Part shown: positions 9,245 to 18,071 of the stretch, one piece after another
How positions within the stretch are numbered: position 1 is the first letter of the stretch
Layout of the letters: every line of letters starts with the position of its first letter
Origin: JALZAH01 sp051000755
Lineage (GTDB): Bacteria > Actinomycetota > Acidimicrobiia > Acidimicrobiales > Palsa-688
Assembly: GCA_051000755.1 (NCBI GenBank)
Contig: JBPCNZ010000079.1
Coordinates: 1-55,686 of the forward strand
DNA length: 55,686 bases
Direction of reading: 5' to 3'
Translations under genes and position numbers: made by a program
Notes under the pieces: generated by a model
What the model was told of the DNA's origin: nothing
The model's database searches: none
What the model saw: only the letters and a program-made list of their open reading frames with translations

Positions 9245-9900
9245 AGCTCGTCCCAGTCGAAGGGGCCGGTGTGGTCGGGCGTGTAGCTCTCCACGTCGGC
9301 GGCCTTGGCCGCGGCCACGAACTCGCGCACCTTGACCGGGTCCTTCACGCCCGGGGACTTCTCGACCCCCGAGACGACGTCCACGCCCCACGGGTGGGTG
9401 CGGGCAATGGCCGCGGCCACATTGCCGGCGTGCAGGCCGCCGGCCACGATCAGGGGCAGACCTGGGGGCACCTCGGCCGCGAACGACCAGTCGAAGACCT
9501 GACCCGAGCCGGGGTGGGGGGCGTCGAGGAGGATGGCGTCGGCGCCGTAGTCCGCCGCTCGGCGAACGCCGGCATCGCCTGCGGGGAAGGCCTTGATGAC
9601 CCGGCCCAGGCGTTCCTTGACCCAGCGGGTCGCCTGGGGTCCCTCCCGACCGTGGAGTTGAGCCCCGCCCAGCCCGGCGGCCTGGATGATCTCGACGACC
9701 CGCTGGGGGGCCTCGTCGCGAAAGACCCCGATGGTGACGATCTCGGGGGGTAGGCGCTTGGCGATGTCGGACGCGATCTGGGGGGCGATCTGGCGGGGTG
9801 ACGGCGCGAAGATGAACCCCACGGCGTCGGCGCCCATGGCGACCGCCAGCAGGGCGTCGTCCTCGGAGGTGGTCCCGCAGATCTTGACGAAGACGGACAT
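9241..9900 (-). CDS. trpF: Phosphoribosylanthranilate isomerase
   Basis: A 219-residue TIM-barrel enzyme converting N-(5'-phosphoribosyl)anthranilate to the carboxyphenylamino-deoxyribulose phosphate. VKICGTTSEDDALLA at residues 5-19 carries the catalytic Cys, GADAVGFIF follows, GAQLHG is present, the Asp general acid is in ILLDAP near residue 126, and IVAGGLHAGNV plus VDVVSGVE are the phosphate-binding loops. It is stand-alone rather than fused to trpC, as in many actinobacteria. It starts 5 bases after the trpC stop and overlaps trpB. Confidence 0.97.
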   Translation of the reverse strand: MSVFVKICGTTSEDDALLAVAMGADAVGFIFAPSPRQIAPQIASDIAKRLPPEIVTIGVFRDEAPQRVVEIIQAAGLGGAQLHGREGPQATRWVKERLGRVIKAFPAGDAGVRRAADYGADAILLDAPHPGSGQVFDWSFAAEVPPGLPLIVAGGLHAGNVAAAIARTHPWGVDVVSGVEKSPGVKDPVKVREFVAAAKAADVESYTPDHTGPFDWDEL

Positions 9901-9905
9901 GGCCG

Positions 9906-10715
9906 CTACGCCCTATGCCCAGACACCGCAGCCCGGGCCCCGGCCCGCAGGGATCGGACGGCAGCGGCCGGATCGGGAGCGGTGACGAGCGATTCGCCCA
10001 CGAGGACGGCGTGGTAGCCGGCATGGCCCAGGCGGGCTACGTCATCGCCGTGGCGGATCCCCGACTCCGCCACCCGGACCACCGTGTCGGGGAGGGTCCC
10101 GGCCACCCGCTCGGCCCGGGCCGGGTCGACGTCGAAGGTGACTAGGTCCCGTTGGTTGACACCGATCAACGTGGCTCCGAGGGCGAGTGCCGTCTCCGCC
10201 TCGGTCTCCTCATGGACCTCGACCAGTGCGTCGAGGCCGAGGGTCGAGGCAACGGCCAGCAGGTCGGCCAGCTCCTCGGGGGAAAGGGCGGCGGCGATCA
10301 GCAGGACGGCATCGGCGCCCATGAGCCGGGCGTCGCACACGTCGGCGGGGCCCACCGTGAAATCCTTGCGCAACACCGGGAGACCGACCGCGGCCCGGGC
10401 CTCGGTCAGATCGGCCGCCGACCCCGCGAAGAACTCGACGTCGGTCAGCACCGAGAGGCAGGCGGCCCCGCCGTCGCGGTAGGAACGGGCCAGGACCGGC
10501 GGGTCGAGGTCGGGGGCCAGCACCCCCTTGGACGGGCTGCGTCGTTTGATCTCGGCGATGACCGACACCCCTGCGCCCTCCCGCAGGGCCCGGGCGAATC
10601 CCCGGACCGGCGTCGTGACCGCCTGGGCGGCGGCGATCAGCTCGTCGAGGGGACGGCGATCGGCGGCCGCGCCCGCCCGGTGGGCGAGAAGGATCCGGTC
10701 CAGATAGGTGGGCAT
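9906..10715 (-). CDS. trpC: Indole-3-glycerol phosphate synthase
   Basis: A 269-residue enzyme that closes the indole ring. VIAEIKRRSPSKG near residues 53-65 holds the catalytic Lys, LSVLTDVEFFAGS and LRKDFTVGP follow, and IGVNQRDLVTFDVD and VAESGIRHGDDV complete the barrel. It is the first gene of the local trp operon, preceded by TAGCAT nine bases before ATG 10715. I see no Trp-rich leader peptide or attenuator stem upstream; the leader would be only two or three bases long. trpD and trpG are absent from the window. Confidence 0.97.
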   Translation of the reverse strand: MPTYLDRILLAHRAGAAADRRPLDELIAAAQAVTTPVRGFARALREGAGVSVIAEIKRRSPSKGVLAPDLDPPVLARSYRDGGAACLSVLTDVEFFAGSAADLTEARAAVGLPVLRKDFTVGPADVCDARLMGADAVLLIAAALSPEELADLLAVASTLGLDALVEVHEETEAETALALGATLIGVNQRDLVTFDVDPARAERVAGTLPDTVVRVAESGIRHGDDVARLGHAGYHAVLVGESLVTAPDPAAAVRSLRAGARAAVSGHRA

Positions 10716-10724
10716 GGCTCCCCG

Positions 10725-10730
10725 ATGCTA
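10725..10730 (-). promoter_or_regulatory. Candidate near-leaderless -10 of trpC
   Basis: TAGCAT (minus strand), nine bases before ATG 10715. If used, it leaves no room for attenuation. Confidence 0.45.
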
Positions 10731-10783
10731 GCGGTCGAGACCCTGCTGGCCCGGCCCCCCACTGGGCCCCGAAGCTCGACTGA

Positions 10784-10789
10784 TACCAT
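10784..10789 (+). promoter_or_regulatory. Candidate -10 of methyltransferase gene
   Basis: TACCAT, 24 bases before ATG 10814, giving a leader of about 17 bases. Confidence 0.4.
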
Positions 10790-10813
10790 GCCGCCATTCC
10801 TCTCCGAGCGAGC

Positions 10814-12160
10814 ATGGGCAGGTTGCTGCGAGGGGCCCGGCCCCATGTCGGGGCACTGGCTCGTGTGGGGCAACGAGGCTTCGAGGCGGTCGCCGCACCC
10901 CCGCCCCCGGTGCTGCGGAACCCGCCGGTGCCGTCCGACGTGGCCGATGCCGGCGCCGTGCGCAGGTATCTCGAGGACTCCGAGGGCATCTTCGGCGATC
11001 CCGCAGAGGGACGCGGCTACCTCGACGACGCCTTCGACCGTTTCCGGCTCACGCTGGGCATGGTCCCCAACCTGAGCCCGGGGTCACGGGTCCTCGAGCT
11101 CGGCTCCAACCCGTACTTCTTGACCCGCCTCCTGCGGCGGCGCCACCTCGACGTCACCTCGGCCAACTGGTTCGGTGCCGATTTCAGTCACCGGCCTCGT
11201 GTCACCCAGGTGATCACGATCCCTTCCACCGGGGCCCAAGAGACCTTCGACTTCGACCACTTCAACATCGAGACCGACCCGTTTCCGTACCCGGATGGCA
11301 CCTTCGACGTGGTGCTGTTCTGCGAGATCCTCGAGCACCTGCCATGCGATCCGGTCCACGTGCTGGCCGAGATCCACCGGGTCCTGGCCCAGCCGCACGG
11401 GCGCATCGTGGTGACGACCCCGAATGCCACCCGGGCCGAGAACCTGGTCAAGATGATCAACGGGGACAACGTCTACGAGGTGCTGTCCGGCAACGGCGTC
11501 TACGGGCGCCACAACCGCGAGTACACCGTTGCCGAGCTGTCCTCACTCCTCGATGCCTGCGGGTTCGTGAACATCGACGTGCGCTGCGGCGACGTCCACG
11601 CCGCACCGCCACGGTGGGCTCGCTCGGTCGGCGTTGCCTCCCTCGCCGACCGGGGCGACACCCTGTTCGCCTCGGCCCAGGCCCGAGGCGAGCCGCGATG
11701 GCCGTATCCCGACTGGTTGTTCAGCAGCCGGCTCGCCCTTCGCCGCGTCGTTCGCCCCGACATGCTCGTTGGGGTCAACGATGACCTGCAGCTGTCGGGC
11801 GCCCACCAGGTCGAAGGCACGGCCGCCGACCGGTGGCGCTGGACCGGCGACCAACCCATGGAGTGCCTGCTGGCCGCCGGGACCGAAGGAGCCCGGAGCA
11901 TCCGGGTCGAGGGCGTCGGCCCTCCGGTCGGCCCGGGGCGGGACCTGCGGCTCTCGATCGAGCTGGCCGGCACCGTGGTGGAGACGATGATCGCCGCCGA
12001 CGGCCGTCCTTTCGCCGTCGAGCTGCCGGTCACCGCCGAAGCCGGCGACCATGCGGCCCGGCTGCGGACGGACAGGACATGGCGGCCGCTGGGCGGCGAT
12101 CCGCGGTCGCTGGGGTTTCAGATCAAGCGGGTGGCCTTCGGGGCGGGGCCGGGGGCCTGA
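10814..12160 (+). CDS. SAM-dependent methyltransferase with C-terminal beta domain
   Basis: A 448-residue protein. The class I methyltransferase domain spans about residues 70-270: motif I is RVLELGSNPYFLTRLL near 94-109, then FDVVLFCEILEHLP near 163-176 and GRIVVTTPNATR near 195-206. In motif I the usual GxGxG is GSNPY, as in several glycan or lipopolysaccharide-linked methyltransferases. The last 150 residues are predicted beta-rich and resemble an accessory sandwich rather than a known catalytic unit. Substrate unknown; sugar or polysaccharide methylation is a guess. It diverges from the trp operon and precedes a two-component system. Confidence 0.75.
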   Translation: MGRLLRGARPHVGALARVGQRGFEAVAAPPPPVLRNPPVPSDVADAGAVRRYLEDSEGIFGDPAEGRGYLDDAFDRFRLTLGMVPNLSPGSRVLELGSNPYFLTRLLRRRHLDVTSANWFGADFSHRPRVTQVITIPSTGAQETFDFDHFNIETDPFPYPDGTFDVVLFCEILEHLPCDPVHVLAEIHRVLAQPHGRIVVTTPNATRAENLVKMINGDNVYEVLSGNGVYGRHNREYTVAELSSLLDACGFVNIDVRCGDVHAAPPRWARSVGVASLADRGDTLFASAQARGEPRWPYPDWLFSSRLALRRVVRPDMLVGVNDDLQLSGAHQVEGTAADRWRWTGDQPMECLLAAGTEGARSIRVEGVGPPVGPGRDLRLSIELAGTVVETMIAADGRPFAVELPVTAEAGDHAARLRTDRTWRPLGGDPRSLGFQIKRVAFGAGPGA

Positions 12161-12214
12161 ACCGTCCGCCTCCCGACCGCGGCCGGCCTTCACACTTTGC
12201 TCACCCCACCCTGG

Positions 12215-12220
12215 CATGCT
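12215..12220 (+). promoter_or_regulatory. Candidate -10 of the two-component operon
   Basis: CATGCT, eight bases before GTG 12229. Confidence 0.3.
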
Positions 12221-12228
12221 CGGGAGCC

Positions 12229-12912
12229 GTGACGGACGCCTCGGGAACGATCGTGGTCGTCGAGGACGATCCCAACATCGGCGACCTCGTCGACCTGTAC
12301 CTGCGGCGGGAGGGGTTCCGGGTCATCCTGGCTGCCGACGGGCCCGCCGGCCTGACCGCCATCGCCCGGGAACAGCCCCGCCTGATCGTGCTCGACGTCG
12401 GCCTGCCCGGCAGGCTGGACGGGCTGGAGGTGTGCCGCCAGGTTCGCGCCTCGGGCACGACTCCGATCGTCATGTTGACGGCGCGCGATGGCGAGGTCGA
12501 CCGCATCCTCGGCCTGGAGCTCGGGGCCGACGACTACGTGACCAAGCCGTTCTCGCCTCGGGAGCTGGTGGCCCGGGTCCGGGCCATCCTCCGCCGGTCC
12601 GAGGCGGCCAACTCCCGCCAGAAGCCCGAGGTCCTCCACGTCGGACCCGTCGATGTCGACCTCGGCCGCCGGGAGGTTCGGGTCGGCGACAAGGTGGTCA
12701 ACCTGGCGGCCCAGGAGTTCGAGCTGCTGGCGTTCCTGGCCGAGAATGCCGGCCTGGCCCTCACCCGCCGCCAGCTGCTCGACGGGGCCTGGGGCTCGGG
12801 GTGGTACGGCGACGACCGGACCGTCGATGTCTATGTCCGCCAGCTGCGCAAGAAGCTGGGCGACGCCCTCCCGTTGACCACGGTGTGGGGCGTCGGCTAC
12901 CGGTTGAACTGA
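12229..12912 (+). CDS. OmpR/PhoB-type response regulator
   Basis: A 227-residue transcription factor. The receiver domain has the acidic pair at Asp13/Asp14, the phospho-acceptor Asp56 in LIVLDVGLPG, the Thr in MLTARDGE and the Lys in DDYVTKPFS. The C-terminal winged helix covers about 130-227 (VNLAAQEFELLAFLAENAG, VDVYVRQLRKKLG, WGVGYRLN). GTG 12229 gives the normal N-terminus (TDASGTIVVVEDD). It is six bases upstream of its histidine kinase. The signal sensed and the genes controlled are unknown. Confidence 0.95.
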   Translation: MTDASGTIVVVEDDPNIGDLVDLYLRREGFRVILAADGPAGLTAIAREQPRLIVLDVGLPGRLDGLEVCRQVRASGTTPIVMLTARDGEVDRILGLELGADDYVTKPFSPRELVARVRAILRRSEAANSRQKPEVLHVGPVDVDLGRREVRVGDKVVNLAAQEFELLAFLAENAGLALTRRQLLDGAWGSGWYGDDRTVDVYVRQLRKKLGDALPLTTVWGVGYRLN

Positions 12913-12918
12913 GTCCAG

Positions 12919-14382
12919 GTGCGCCGCCGCCTCACGCTCGCCATGGTGCTCATGGTGACCGCCGCCCTGGTGCTGGTCGGAACCACGGCCCTGGTGGCCA
13001 CCATCAGCCACTCGCACACCGAGACCCGCCAGGAACTGGTCCGCCAGGCCCAGGGCCTGGCCCAGGGCGTCAGCAAGGAGGCCAACGCCGCCAACCGGCG
13101 GGACCCGGCGGCATCGCTGCGCACCATCCTGCGCTCGCTCCGCGGCCCGCTGCGCCTCCAGGGCGAGGCGGTGGTCGCCCTTCTCCCCACCGGCCGTCTG
13201 TTCGATCCGGCCAACCCGGGCGTCCCGGCCACCCTCCCCCCGGGCCTCAGGGCGGCCGCCATCGATCCACAGGCCCTGCTCGCCGGCGACACGGTCTCAG
13301 GTCAGTACCGCCGGGGCGTGTTCGCCGCCGTCCCGTATCAAGCGTCGATTCTCATCGACAATCAGACTCAGATCGTCGAGCTGGTGGTGGTGCTCACCCG
13401 CAGCCCCCCGACCGGTCTGGCGGCCAGCGGGCCATGGTTCCTCGTCGCCGCCCTGGTCATCATCGCCGTGTCGCTGGTCGTGGGAAACCGCCTCGGGCAC
13501 CGCTTCGTTCGGCCTCTGGAGGCGGCCCAGGCGGTGACCGGCCGCATCGCCGCCGGGGACCTGGAGGCCCGGGTGCCCGAACCGCCAGCAGCCGACCCCG
13601 AGCTGGCCTCGTTGGCGGCCTCCATCAACTCCATGGCCGAGAGCCTGGCCCGGGCCCGGGGCTCGGAGCGCGACTTCCTGCTGTCGGTGTCGCACGAGCT
13701 GCGCACGCCCCTGACGTCGATCCGCGGCTTCGCCGAGGCCATCGAGGACGATGCCATCGCTGACGTCCACCGGGGGGCGGCCGTCATCGCCTCGGAGTCC
13801 CGCCGCCTGGAACGGCTGGTCGGCGACCTCTTGGACCTGGCCAAGTTGTCGGCTCGGGAGTTCTCCCTCGACTTGGCCGACATCGATCTGGCCGACGCTG
13901 TCGAGACCACGGCCGCCGGGTTCGGACCGGAGGCCGAACGTCTCGGCATCTCCCTCCACGTCGATGTCAAGCCGGTCGACGGGGCCGCTCGGTCGGCCCT
14001 CGAGGTCCGGGCCGACCCTGACCGCCTGGCCCAGGTCGTGGCCAACCTGACGGAGAACGCCCTGTCGTTCGCCCACCGCCAGGTCCACGTGGGGGTCGCC
14101 CCCGGACCCGGGGGGGCCATGGTCTGGGTGGACGACGACGGTCCCGGCATCACCACCGCCGACCTGCCCCGAGTGTTCGAGCGGCTCTTCACCGGTCGCC
14201 CGGACGGGGCCCGCAAGGTGGGCTCGGGCCTGGGGCTGGCCATCGTGGCCGAGCTGGTGGCCGCCATGGACGGCACGGTGCGCGCCGAGTCCCCGCTCGG
14301 CGAGCACGGGGGCAGCCGGCTGGTGGTGACCCTGCCCTCCGGGAGCGGGGTGGCGGGTGTGGCACCGGCCGCAAGCGGCTGA
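12919..14382 (+). CDS. Membrane sensor histidine kinase
   Basis: A 487-residue kinase. TM1 is at about residues 7-30, an extracytoplasmic sensing segment runs to about 165, and TM2 is at about 170-192. Then come a HAMP linker, the dimerisation domain with phospho-accepting His259 in LSVSHELRTPLTSIRG, and an ATPase domain with the N box NLTENALSFA, the G1 box WVDDDGPGI and the G2 box KVGSGLGLAIV. All catalytic boxes are present. The start is GTG 12919, six bases after the regulator stop, so the pair is co-transcribed. The sensor region resembles nothing I can name. It ends 10 bases before the convergent DUF4349 gene. Confidence 0.95.
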   Translation: MRRRLTLAMVLMVTAALVLVGTTALVATISHSHTETRQELVRQAQGLAQGVSKEANAANRRDPAASLRTILRSLRGPLRLQGEAVVALLPTGRLFDPANPGVPATLPPGLRAAAIDPQALLAGDTVSGQYRRGVFAAVPYQASILIDNQTQIVELVVVLTRSPPTGLAASGPWFLVAALVIIAVSLVVGNRLGHRFVRPLEAAQAVTGRIAAGDLEARVPEPPAADPELASLAASINSMAESLARARGSERDFLLSVSHELRTPLTSIRGFAEAIEDDAIADVHRGAAVIASESRRLERLVGDLLDLAKLSAREFSLDLADIDLADAVETTAAGFGPEAERLGISLHVDVKPVDGAARSALEVRADPDRLAQVVANLTENALSFAHRQVHVGVAPGPGGAMVWVDDDGPGITTADLPRVFERLFTGRPDGARKVGSGLGLAIVAELVAAMDGTVRAESPLGEHGGSRLVVTLPSGSGVAGVAPAASG

Positions 14383-14392
14383 CCGGCGGGTC

Positions 14393-15487
14393 TCAGACCA
14401 GGCGCCGCCGGACGACGGCCCAGGCCACCCGGCCCAGGCCCGCCAGCACGGCGACGCAGACGACGAACACGGCGATCCCGCCCAGGGACGACACGATGGA
14501 CTCGATGCCGGTGGCAAAGGCATGGCGGGCGTGGTCCCACGCCCCGGCGAGGCCCCCGGGGGCGGGGTGAGCGCCGGGTGGGCGCACCGCGGGGACAGCG
14601 ACATGGGCGTCGAGGGTGGCGAACGACGTCTGATCGTCCAGCACCTGCTGCTGACCCTGGAGCTGTTCGATCTGACTCTGCAGCGGGGTGATCTGGGCCT
14701 CGACGGCGAGGATGTCGCCGATGCTCTGAGCCTTGGCCAGGATCTGGAGGAACTGGGCCCGAGTGGCCTCCAGGGCGTTCAGCCGGGCGGTGAGGTCGAC
14801 ATAGGTGGCGGTCACGTCGACGGCCGACGTGTTGACCGAGGTGGCCGCGCCCAGGCTGCGCACCGCACTCAGGAGGCCGCCGAAGCTCCCCGCCGGCACC
14901 TTCAGGGTCAGGTCGGCGGAGGGACCGGGAGCGCCCTCGACCGTCTGGGACTTCGCCACCTGACCGCCGGCGCCGCTGGCCCGGTCGCCGAGAGCGGCGA
15001 CGGTGGCGTCGAGATGACCGGCGGCCACGGTGAGGGTGAGCGATCCGGTCTGGACCACCCGGTCCGGGGTCGGGCCGGCGGGAGCGGGGGTCGGGGACTG
15101 GCCCGGGTTCGGTGTCGTCAGTCTTCCGACCCTGCCGGAGAGGTTGCCGGACCTGCGCAGGGGTTGCTGGGCGAAGGTGCTGCTCTTGGACGCCGTCGTG
15201 CTGGCTCCGCCCCCTCTGCCGACCACGGCGACGGCGACGATGACCAGGGCCACCAGGGCGGCCGCGGACCCAAGGACCCACCGGGACCCGGTCGGGATCC
15301 GGCGCCGCCCCGTCGGGCGGTCCGGGAAGTGAGGCGCCCCCGCTCCTGAGCTCTCCGGGCCCCCCGACGGGTCGCGGCCGCCGAGCAGGTTCCGCGCCGC
15401 CAGCACCCGCTCTGGGCCCTCGACTGGCACCTCCACCTCGTCGAGCGCCGCACGGACGTGGGCGGCGAGGGTGTCGTCGTCGATCAT
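14393..15487 (-). CDS. DUF4349 membrane protein, probable sigma-factor partner
   Basis: A 364-residue protein. It has a cytoplasmic N-terminal segment of about 70 residues, TM1 at about 71-90, and a Pro/Thr-rich linker. The DUF4349 region follows (RVVQTGSLTLTV, GGQVAKSQ, YVDLTARLNALEATRAQFL) with a coiled coil (LQSQIEQLQGQQQ). A C-terminal TM lies at about 335-357. ATG 15487 overlaps the sigma-factor stop as ATGA, so the two are coupled. This gene order and the cytoplasmic tail suggest an anti-sigma or signal-relay role, but there is no recognisable zinc-finger anti-sigma motif, so that is inference. Confidence 0.8.
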   Translation of the reverse strand: MIDDDTLAAHVRAALDEVEVPVEGPERVLAARNLLGGRDPSGGPESSGAGAPHFPDRPTGRRRIPTGSRWVLGSAAALVALVIVAVAVVGRGGGASTTASKSSTFAQQPLRRSGNLSGRVGRLTTPNPGQSPTPAPAGPTPDRVVQTGSLTLTVAAGHLDATVAALGDRASGAGGQVAKSQTVEGAPGPSADLTLKVPAGSFGGLLSAVRSLGAATSVNTSAVDVTATYVDLTARLNALEATRAQFLQILAKAQSIGDILAVEAQITPLQSQIEQLQGQQQVLDDQTSFATLDAHVAVPAVRPPGAHPAPGGLAGAWDHARHAFATGIESIVSSLGGIAVFVVCVAVLAGLGRVAWAVVRRRLV

Positions 15488-16077
15488 GGCCAGCTCCTGT
15501 CGCCCACCCGAGCCAGATCGACCAGCCGGCCGTCGGCGCTGAGGCGGGTCCGGGCCTCGTGCATCCTGGATTTGACCGTCCCCGGGCGGCGGTGGATGAC
15601 CGTGGCGATCTCCCGTTCGCTGAGGGCGCTGTAGTAGCGCAGGACCACCACGACCCGCAGGTGCTCGGGGAGGTCCGCCAGGGCGTCGAGGACCAGATCG
15701 TGGGTGACCCGCTCGACGGCCCGGTCCTCCGGGTCGCTCTCGGACCGTCCCGTGCCCGCTCGCCCGGTCCCCACCATCGGTGTGGTCCCGCCGTCGCCCA
15801 TCGAAACGACCGTCGCCCGGTACCGGCCGTCCCGTCGCAGCTTGGACAGGCAGGCGTTGACGACCACCCGGTACAGCCAGGGCTGGACGCCCTCTCCCGA
15901 CGGCACGGCCGCCCGGAACCGCCACGCCCGTAGGAAGGCCTCCTGGACGGCGTCCTCGGCGTCGGTGCGGTTCCTGAGCAGGCCGTACGCGGTCCGGTAG
16001 GCCGTCGCATAACCGAGCCTCAACCAGTCGGCCAGCTCGTCGGGCTCCTGGTCGACCTCCCTCCCCCCGCGTCCCAT
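15484..16077 (-). CDS. ECF-type RNA polymerase sigma factor
   Basis: A 197-residue sigma-70 family protein. Region 2 is at about residues 20-85 (AYRTAYGLLRNRTDAEDAVQ, FLRAWRF, PWLYRVVVNACLSKLRR). After an unusually long Gly/Thr-rich linker, region 4 spans about 125-180 (ALADLPEHLRVVVVLRYY, LSEREIATVIHRRPGTVKSR). It directs polymerase to a regulon that cannot be inferred here. GGAGAGG close to ATG 16077 is a plausible ribosome site. It is translationally coupled to the downstream DUF4349 protein, its likely regulator. Confidence 0.93.
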   Translation of the reverse strand: MGRGGREVDQEPDELADWLRLGYATAYRTAYGLLRNRTDAEDAVQEAFLRAWRFRAAVPSGEGVQPWLYRVVVNACLSKLRRDGRYRATVVSMGDGGTTPMVGTGRAGTGRSESDPEDRAVERVTHDLVLDALADLPEHLRVVVVLRYYSALSEREIATVIHRRPGTVKSRMHEARTRLSADGRLVDLARVGDRSWP

Positions 16078-16155
16078 GCCTCTCCAACTCCCCCCGTCGC
16101 CATCAGGTTCGCGCCCCGGAGGGCGATGACGTCGCGACCCGGCGGCCGCCTCCGA

Positions 16156-17052
16156 TTAGGGCCGGCTGGGCGGCGAGGTGGGCACACTCGAGCTCGTCGA
16201 CGACGACGTGGTGCTCGACGGGAGGGTCGTGGTGGTCGTGGGCGCGCTGTAGGGGGTGTCACAGGTGATCGTCGGCAGCGTGGTCGCCGCGCCCGCCGAC
16301 GTTGTCCCGGTCACCGTCGAGCTCCCGGGAGAGTCACACGTGAGGGTGAAGCTGGCGTCCCCGTTGCTGTCGGTGACCGCCGGACTCATGCTGACCCCCA
16401 GCGTGGCGCCGACGCTGAGGCTGACCTGCACGCCGGAGGCGGGCTGGTAGCTGACGATGCCGCCGGCGTCGACAGACTGGTTGCTGACAGCAACCACCAC
16501 GTCGATGGTGTTGCCCACCGTCGTGGACTGCGGGTTGGCGGCCGACGAGACGGCCTGGCCGGTGTAGGCCTGGAGCTGCAGGTTGACCGCCATGGTCTGG
16601 GTGCCGCCCAGGAAGAAGATCTGCGGAGTGGTCAGGGCCAGGGTCGGCGACTGCCACGCCCGCACCCGGTACCGGCCGCCGAGGATGGCCGGGATGGTCC
16701 AGCTGCCATCGGCTGCGGTTGAGACCTGTCGGGACGCCTCGGAAGAGCCGACGAAGCGGTCTGCCCTCACCGTGGCCCCCGCCACCGGCCCCTGCGGTCC
16801 GAGCACGGTTCCGCTCAAGGTGGCCCCCCCGGGGCCGATGGTCGCCGTGGTCGTCGTCGTCCGGCCGCTGACCTTGCCCAGATCGACACCGGTGAGATCG
16901 GGACGGGGCGTGGTCGTCGTGGTCGACGAGGGCGGGGTGGCCGGAGGGGTGGCAAAGGTGAGGGTCTCCACCCCGCACCCCCCCAGCACGGCGACGAGGA
17001 TGGCGACGGTGGCGACCACCAGGCCGGGGCGCCGGCGCGGGCGGGGCGTCAC
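16156..17052 (-). CDS. Lipoprotein with carboxypeptidase-regulatory-like fold
   Basis: A 298-residue exported protein. A lipoprotein signal ends in LGGC (residues 23-26), so Cys26 is probably lipidated and the protein sits on the outer face of the membrane. A Thr/Pro-rich spacer is followed at about 75-170 by a segment resembling the carboxypeptidase regulatory beta-sandwich (SGTVLGPQGPVAGATVR, DGSWTIPAILGGRYRVRA). A second Ig-like region follows (VTDSNGDASFTLTCDS), then a Ser/Thr/Pro tail. ATG 17052 overlaps the ygfZ stop as ATGA. No enzymatic motif is visible. It is the last gene of the hisI-trpE-ygfZ transcript. Confidence 0.72.
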   Translation of the reverse strand: MTPRPRRRPGLVVATVAILVAVLGGCGVETLTFATPPATPPSSTTTTTPRPDLTGVDLGKVSGRTTTTTATIGPGGATLSGTVLGPQGPVAGATVRADRFVGSSEASRQVSTAADGSWTIPAILGGRYRVRAWQSPTLALTTPQIFFLGGTQTMAVNLQLQAYTGQAVSSAANPQSTTVGNTIDVVVAVSNQSVDAGGIVSYQPASGVQVSLSVGATLGVSMSPAVTDSNGDASFTLTCDSPGSSTVTGTTSAGAATTLPTITCDTPYSAPTTTTTLPSSTTSSSTSSSVPTSPPSRP

Positions 17053-18071
17053 GGGATCATGGGCAGGGTGCTCACGACGGCAGTGACACCGGTCGGGGAG
17101 GCAGGTTGCTCGCCGTCACTGGCCGCCACGACCTCGACGGTGGCGCCCAGGTCGATGGCTCGGCGGACATAGGCCAGGGCGATCGGACCCAGCCGCGGCG
17201 ATCGAGTGGCACTGGTGATGGTGCCGACGTCCTTGCCGTCGGAGCGCAGACCCGCCCCGGCCAGAATGTCGCCAGAGCCAGAGCCAGAGCCCGGGCTCGC
17301 CCCGGACAGGCGCAGGCCGCAGAGGCGACGGGCCACCTTGGAGCCCCGGGAGTCGATCCGGGCCACCAGCTCCTGGCCGGTGTAGCACCCCTTCGTGAAG
17401 CTGACGGTCCGCTCGATGAGTCCCGTCTCCGCCGGGATGGTGCGCTCCGTCAGCTCGGCACCCATGCGGACGATCCCCGACTCGACGCGGGCGATCTCGA
17501 GGTCGGCAGGATCGAGGACCACCGCCTCGGGCGGGACGGCTGGGCCCGGGCCGAGGAGGTCGTAGCCGACCAGTCCGGGCCAGGAGGCATCGGCCACCGC
17601 CTCGATCCCGCCCCCGATCGCCGGCGGCTGGGCGTCGGGTCCCCGCAGGGCCACGACGGTCCACGCCGGCTGGCTCAGCTCGACCTTGGTCCGCAACGCG
17701 AACCGCTTCAGACGGACGGTGAGCGCTTCGCCCCATCCGGGGTCGGTGTCGAGGGCGAAGCGGTCGGCGTCCAGGCGGGTGATCCGGGCCAGGACCTCAA
17801 CCTTGCCGCCGGGCTGCAGGACCCACGTCCAGGTGGATGCGCCGGCAGCCAGAGCCAGGACGTCGGCGCTGAGCTGACCCTGGAGGAACGTGGCGGCGTC
17901 ATTCCCCTCGACCACCACCACGTCACGGTCGATCGTGGCCGCCGCAAACCCGTCGCGCATGGCCCGGTATCCCTCGCTCCCGGCCGTGACGGCGGCGTCG
18001 GGCCCGCCGGCCTCCGCGGTCGGCACCTGGGGTGAAGGCAGGACGGGGTCGGGCTGGGTGGGATCAGACAT
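17049..18071 (-). CDS. ygfZ: YgfZ/GcvT-like folate-binding protein
   Basis: A 340-residue protein of the folate-dependent YgfZ family, which helps maintain or repair iron-sulfur enzymes. The diagnostic KGCYTGQELVARIDSRG lies near residues 223-239, and the N-terminal GcvT-like domain includes DAATFLQGQLSADV. After it, a (SG)n run is encoded by a ccagag microsatellite near 17273-17295. Starting at ATG 18071, the gene begins eight bases inside the trpE stop region, so coupling is likely. The longer upstream frame was rejected because it overlaps trpE extensively. Confidence 0.88.
   Translation of the reverse strand: MSDPTQPDPVLPSPQVPTAEAGGPDAAVTAGSEGYRAMRDGFAAATIDRDVVVVEGNDAATFLQGQLSADVLALAAGASTWTWVLQPGGKVEVLARITRLDADRFALDTDPGWGEALTVRLKRFALRTKVELSQPAWTVVALRGPDAQPPAIGGGIEAVADASWPGLVGYDLLGPGPAVPPEAVVLDPADLEIARVESGIVRMGAELTERTIPAETGLIERTVSFTKGCYTGQELVARIDSRGSKVARRLCGLRLSGASPGSGSGSGDILAGAGLRSDGKDVGTITSATRSPRLGPIALAYVRRAIDLGATVEVVAASDGEQPASPTGVTAVVSTLPMIP

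Noticed and set aside
8051..10024. 657-codon trpB with a long N-terminal extension
   Set aside because: The extension is trpF and part of trpC read out of frame; a normal trpB start exists at 9244 or 9211.
10716..10813. Trp attenuator or leader peptide upstream of trpC
   Set aside because: No Trp-codon-rich ORF or alternative stem pairs were found; the best -10 leaves almost no leader.
13368..16010. 880-codon open frame on the minus strand across the histidine kinase, DUF4349 and sigma genes
   Set aside because: It runs antisense to the kinase and in an alternate frame of two recognisable genes; Arg/Pro-rich composition marks it as a shadow.
17270..17300. ccagag microsatellite as a regulatory repeat
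   Set aside because: It lies inside ygfZ and simply encodes a Ser-Gly run at a surface loop.
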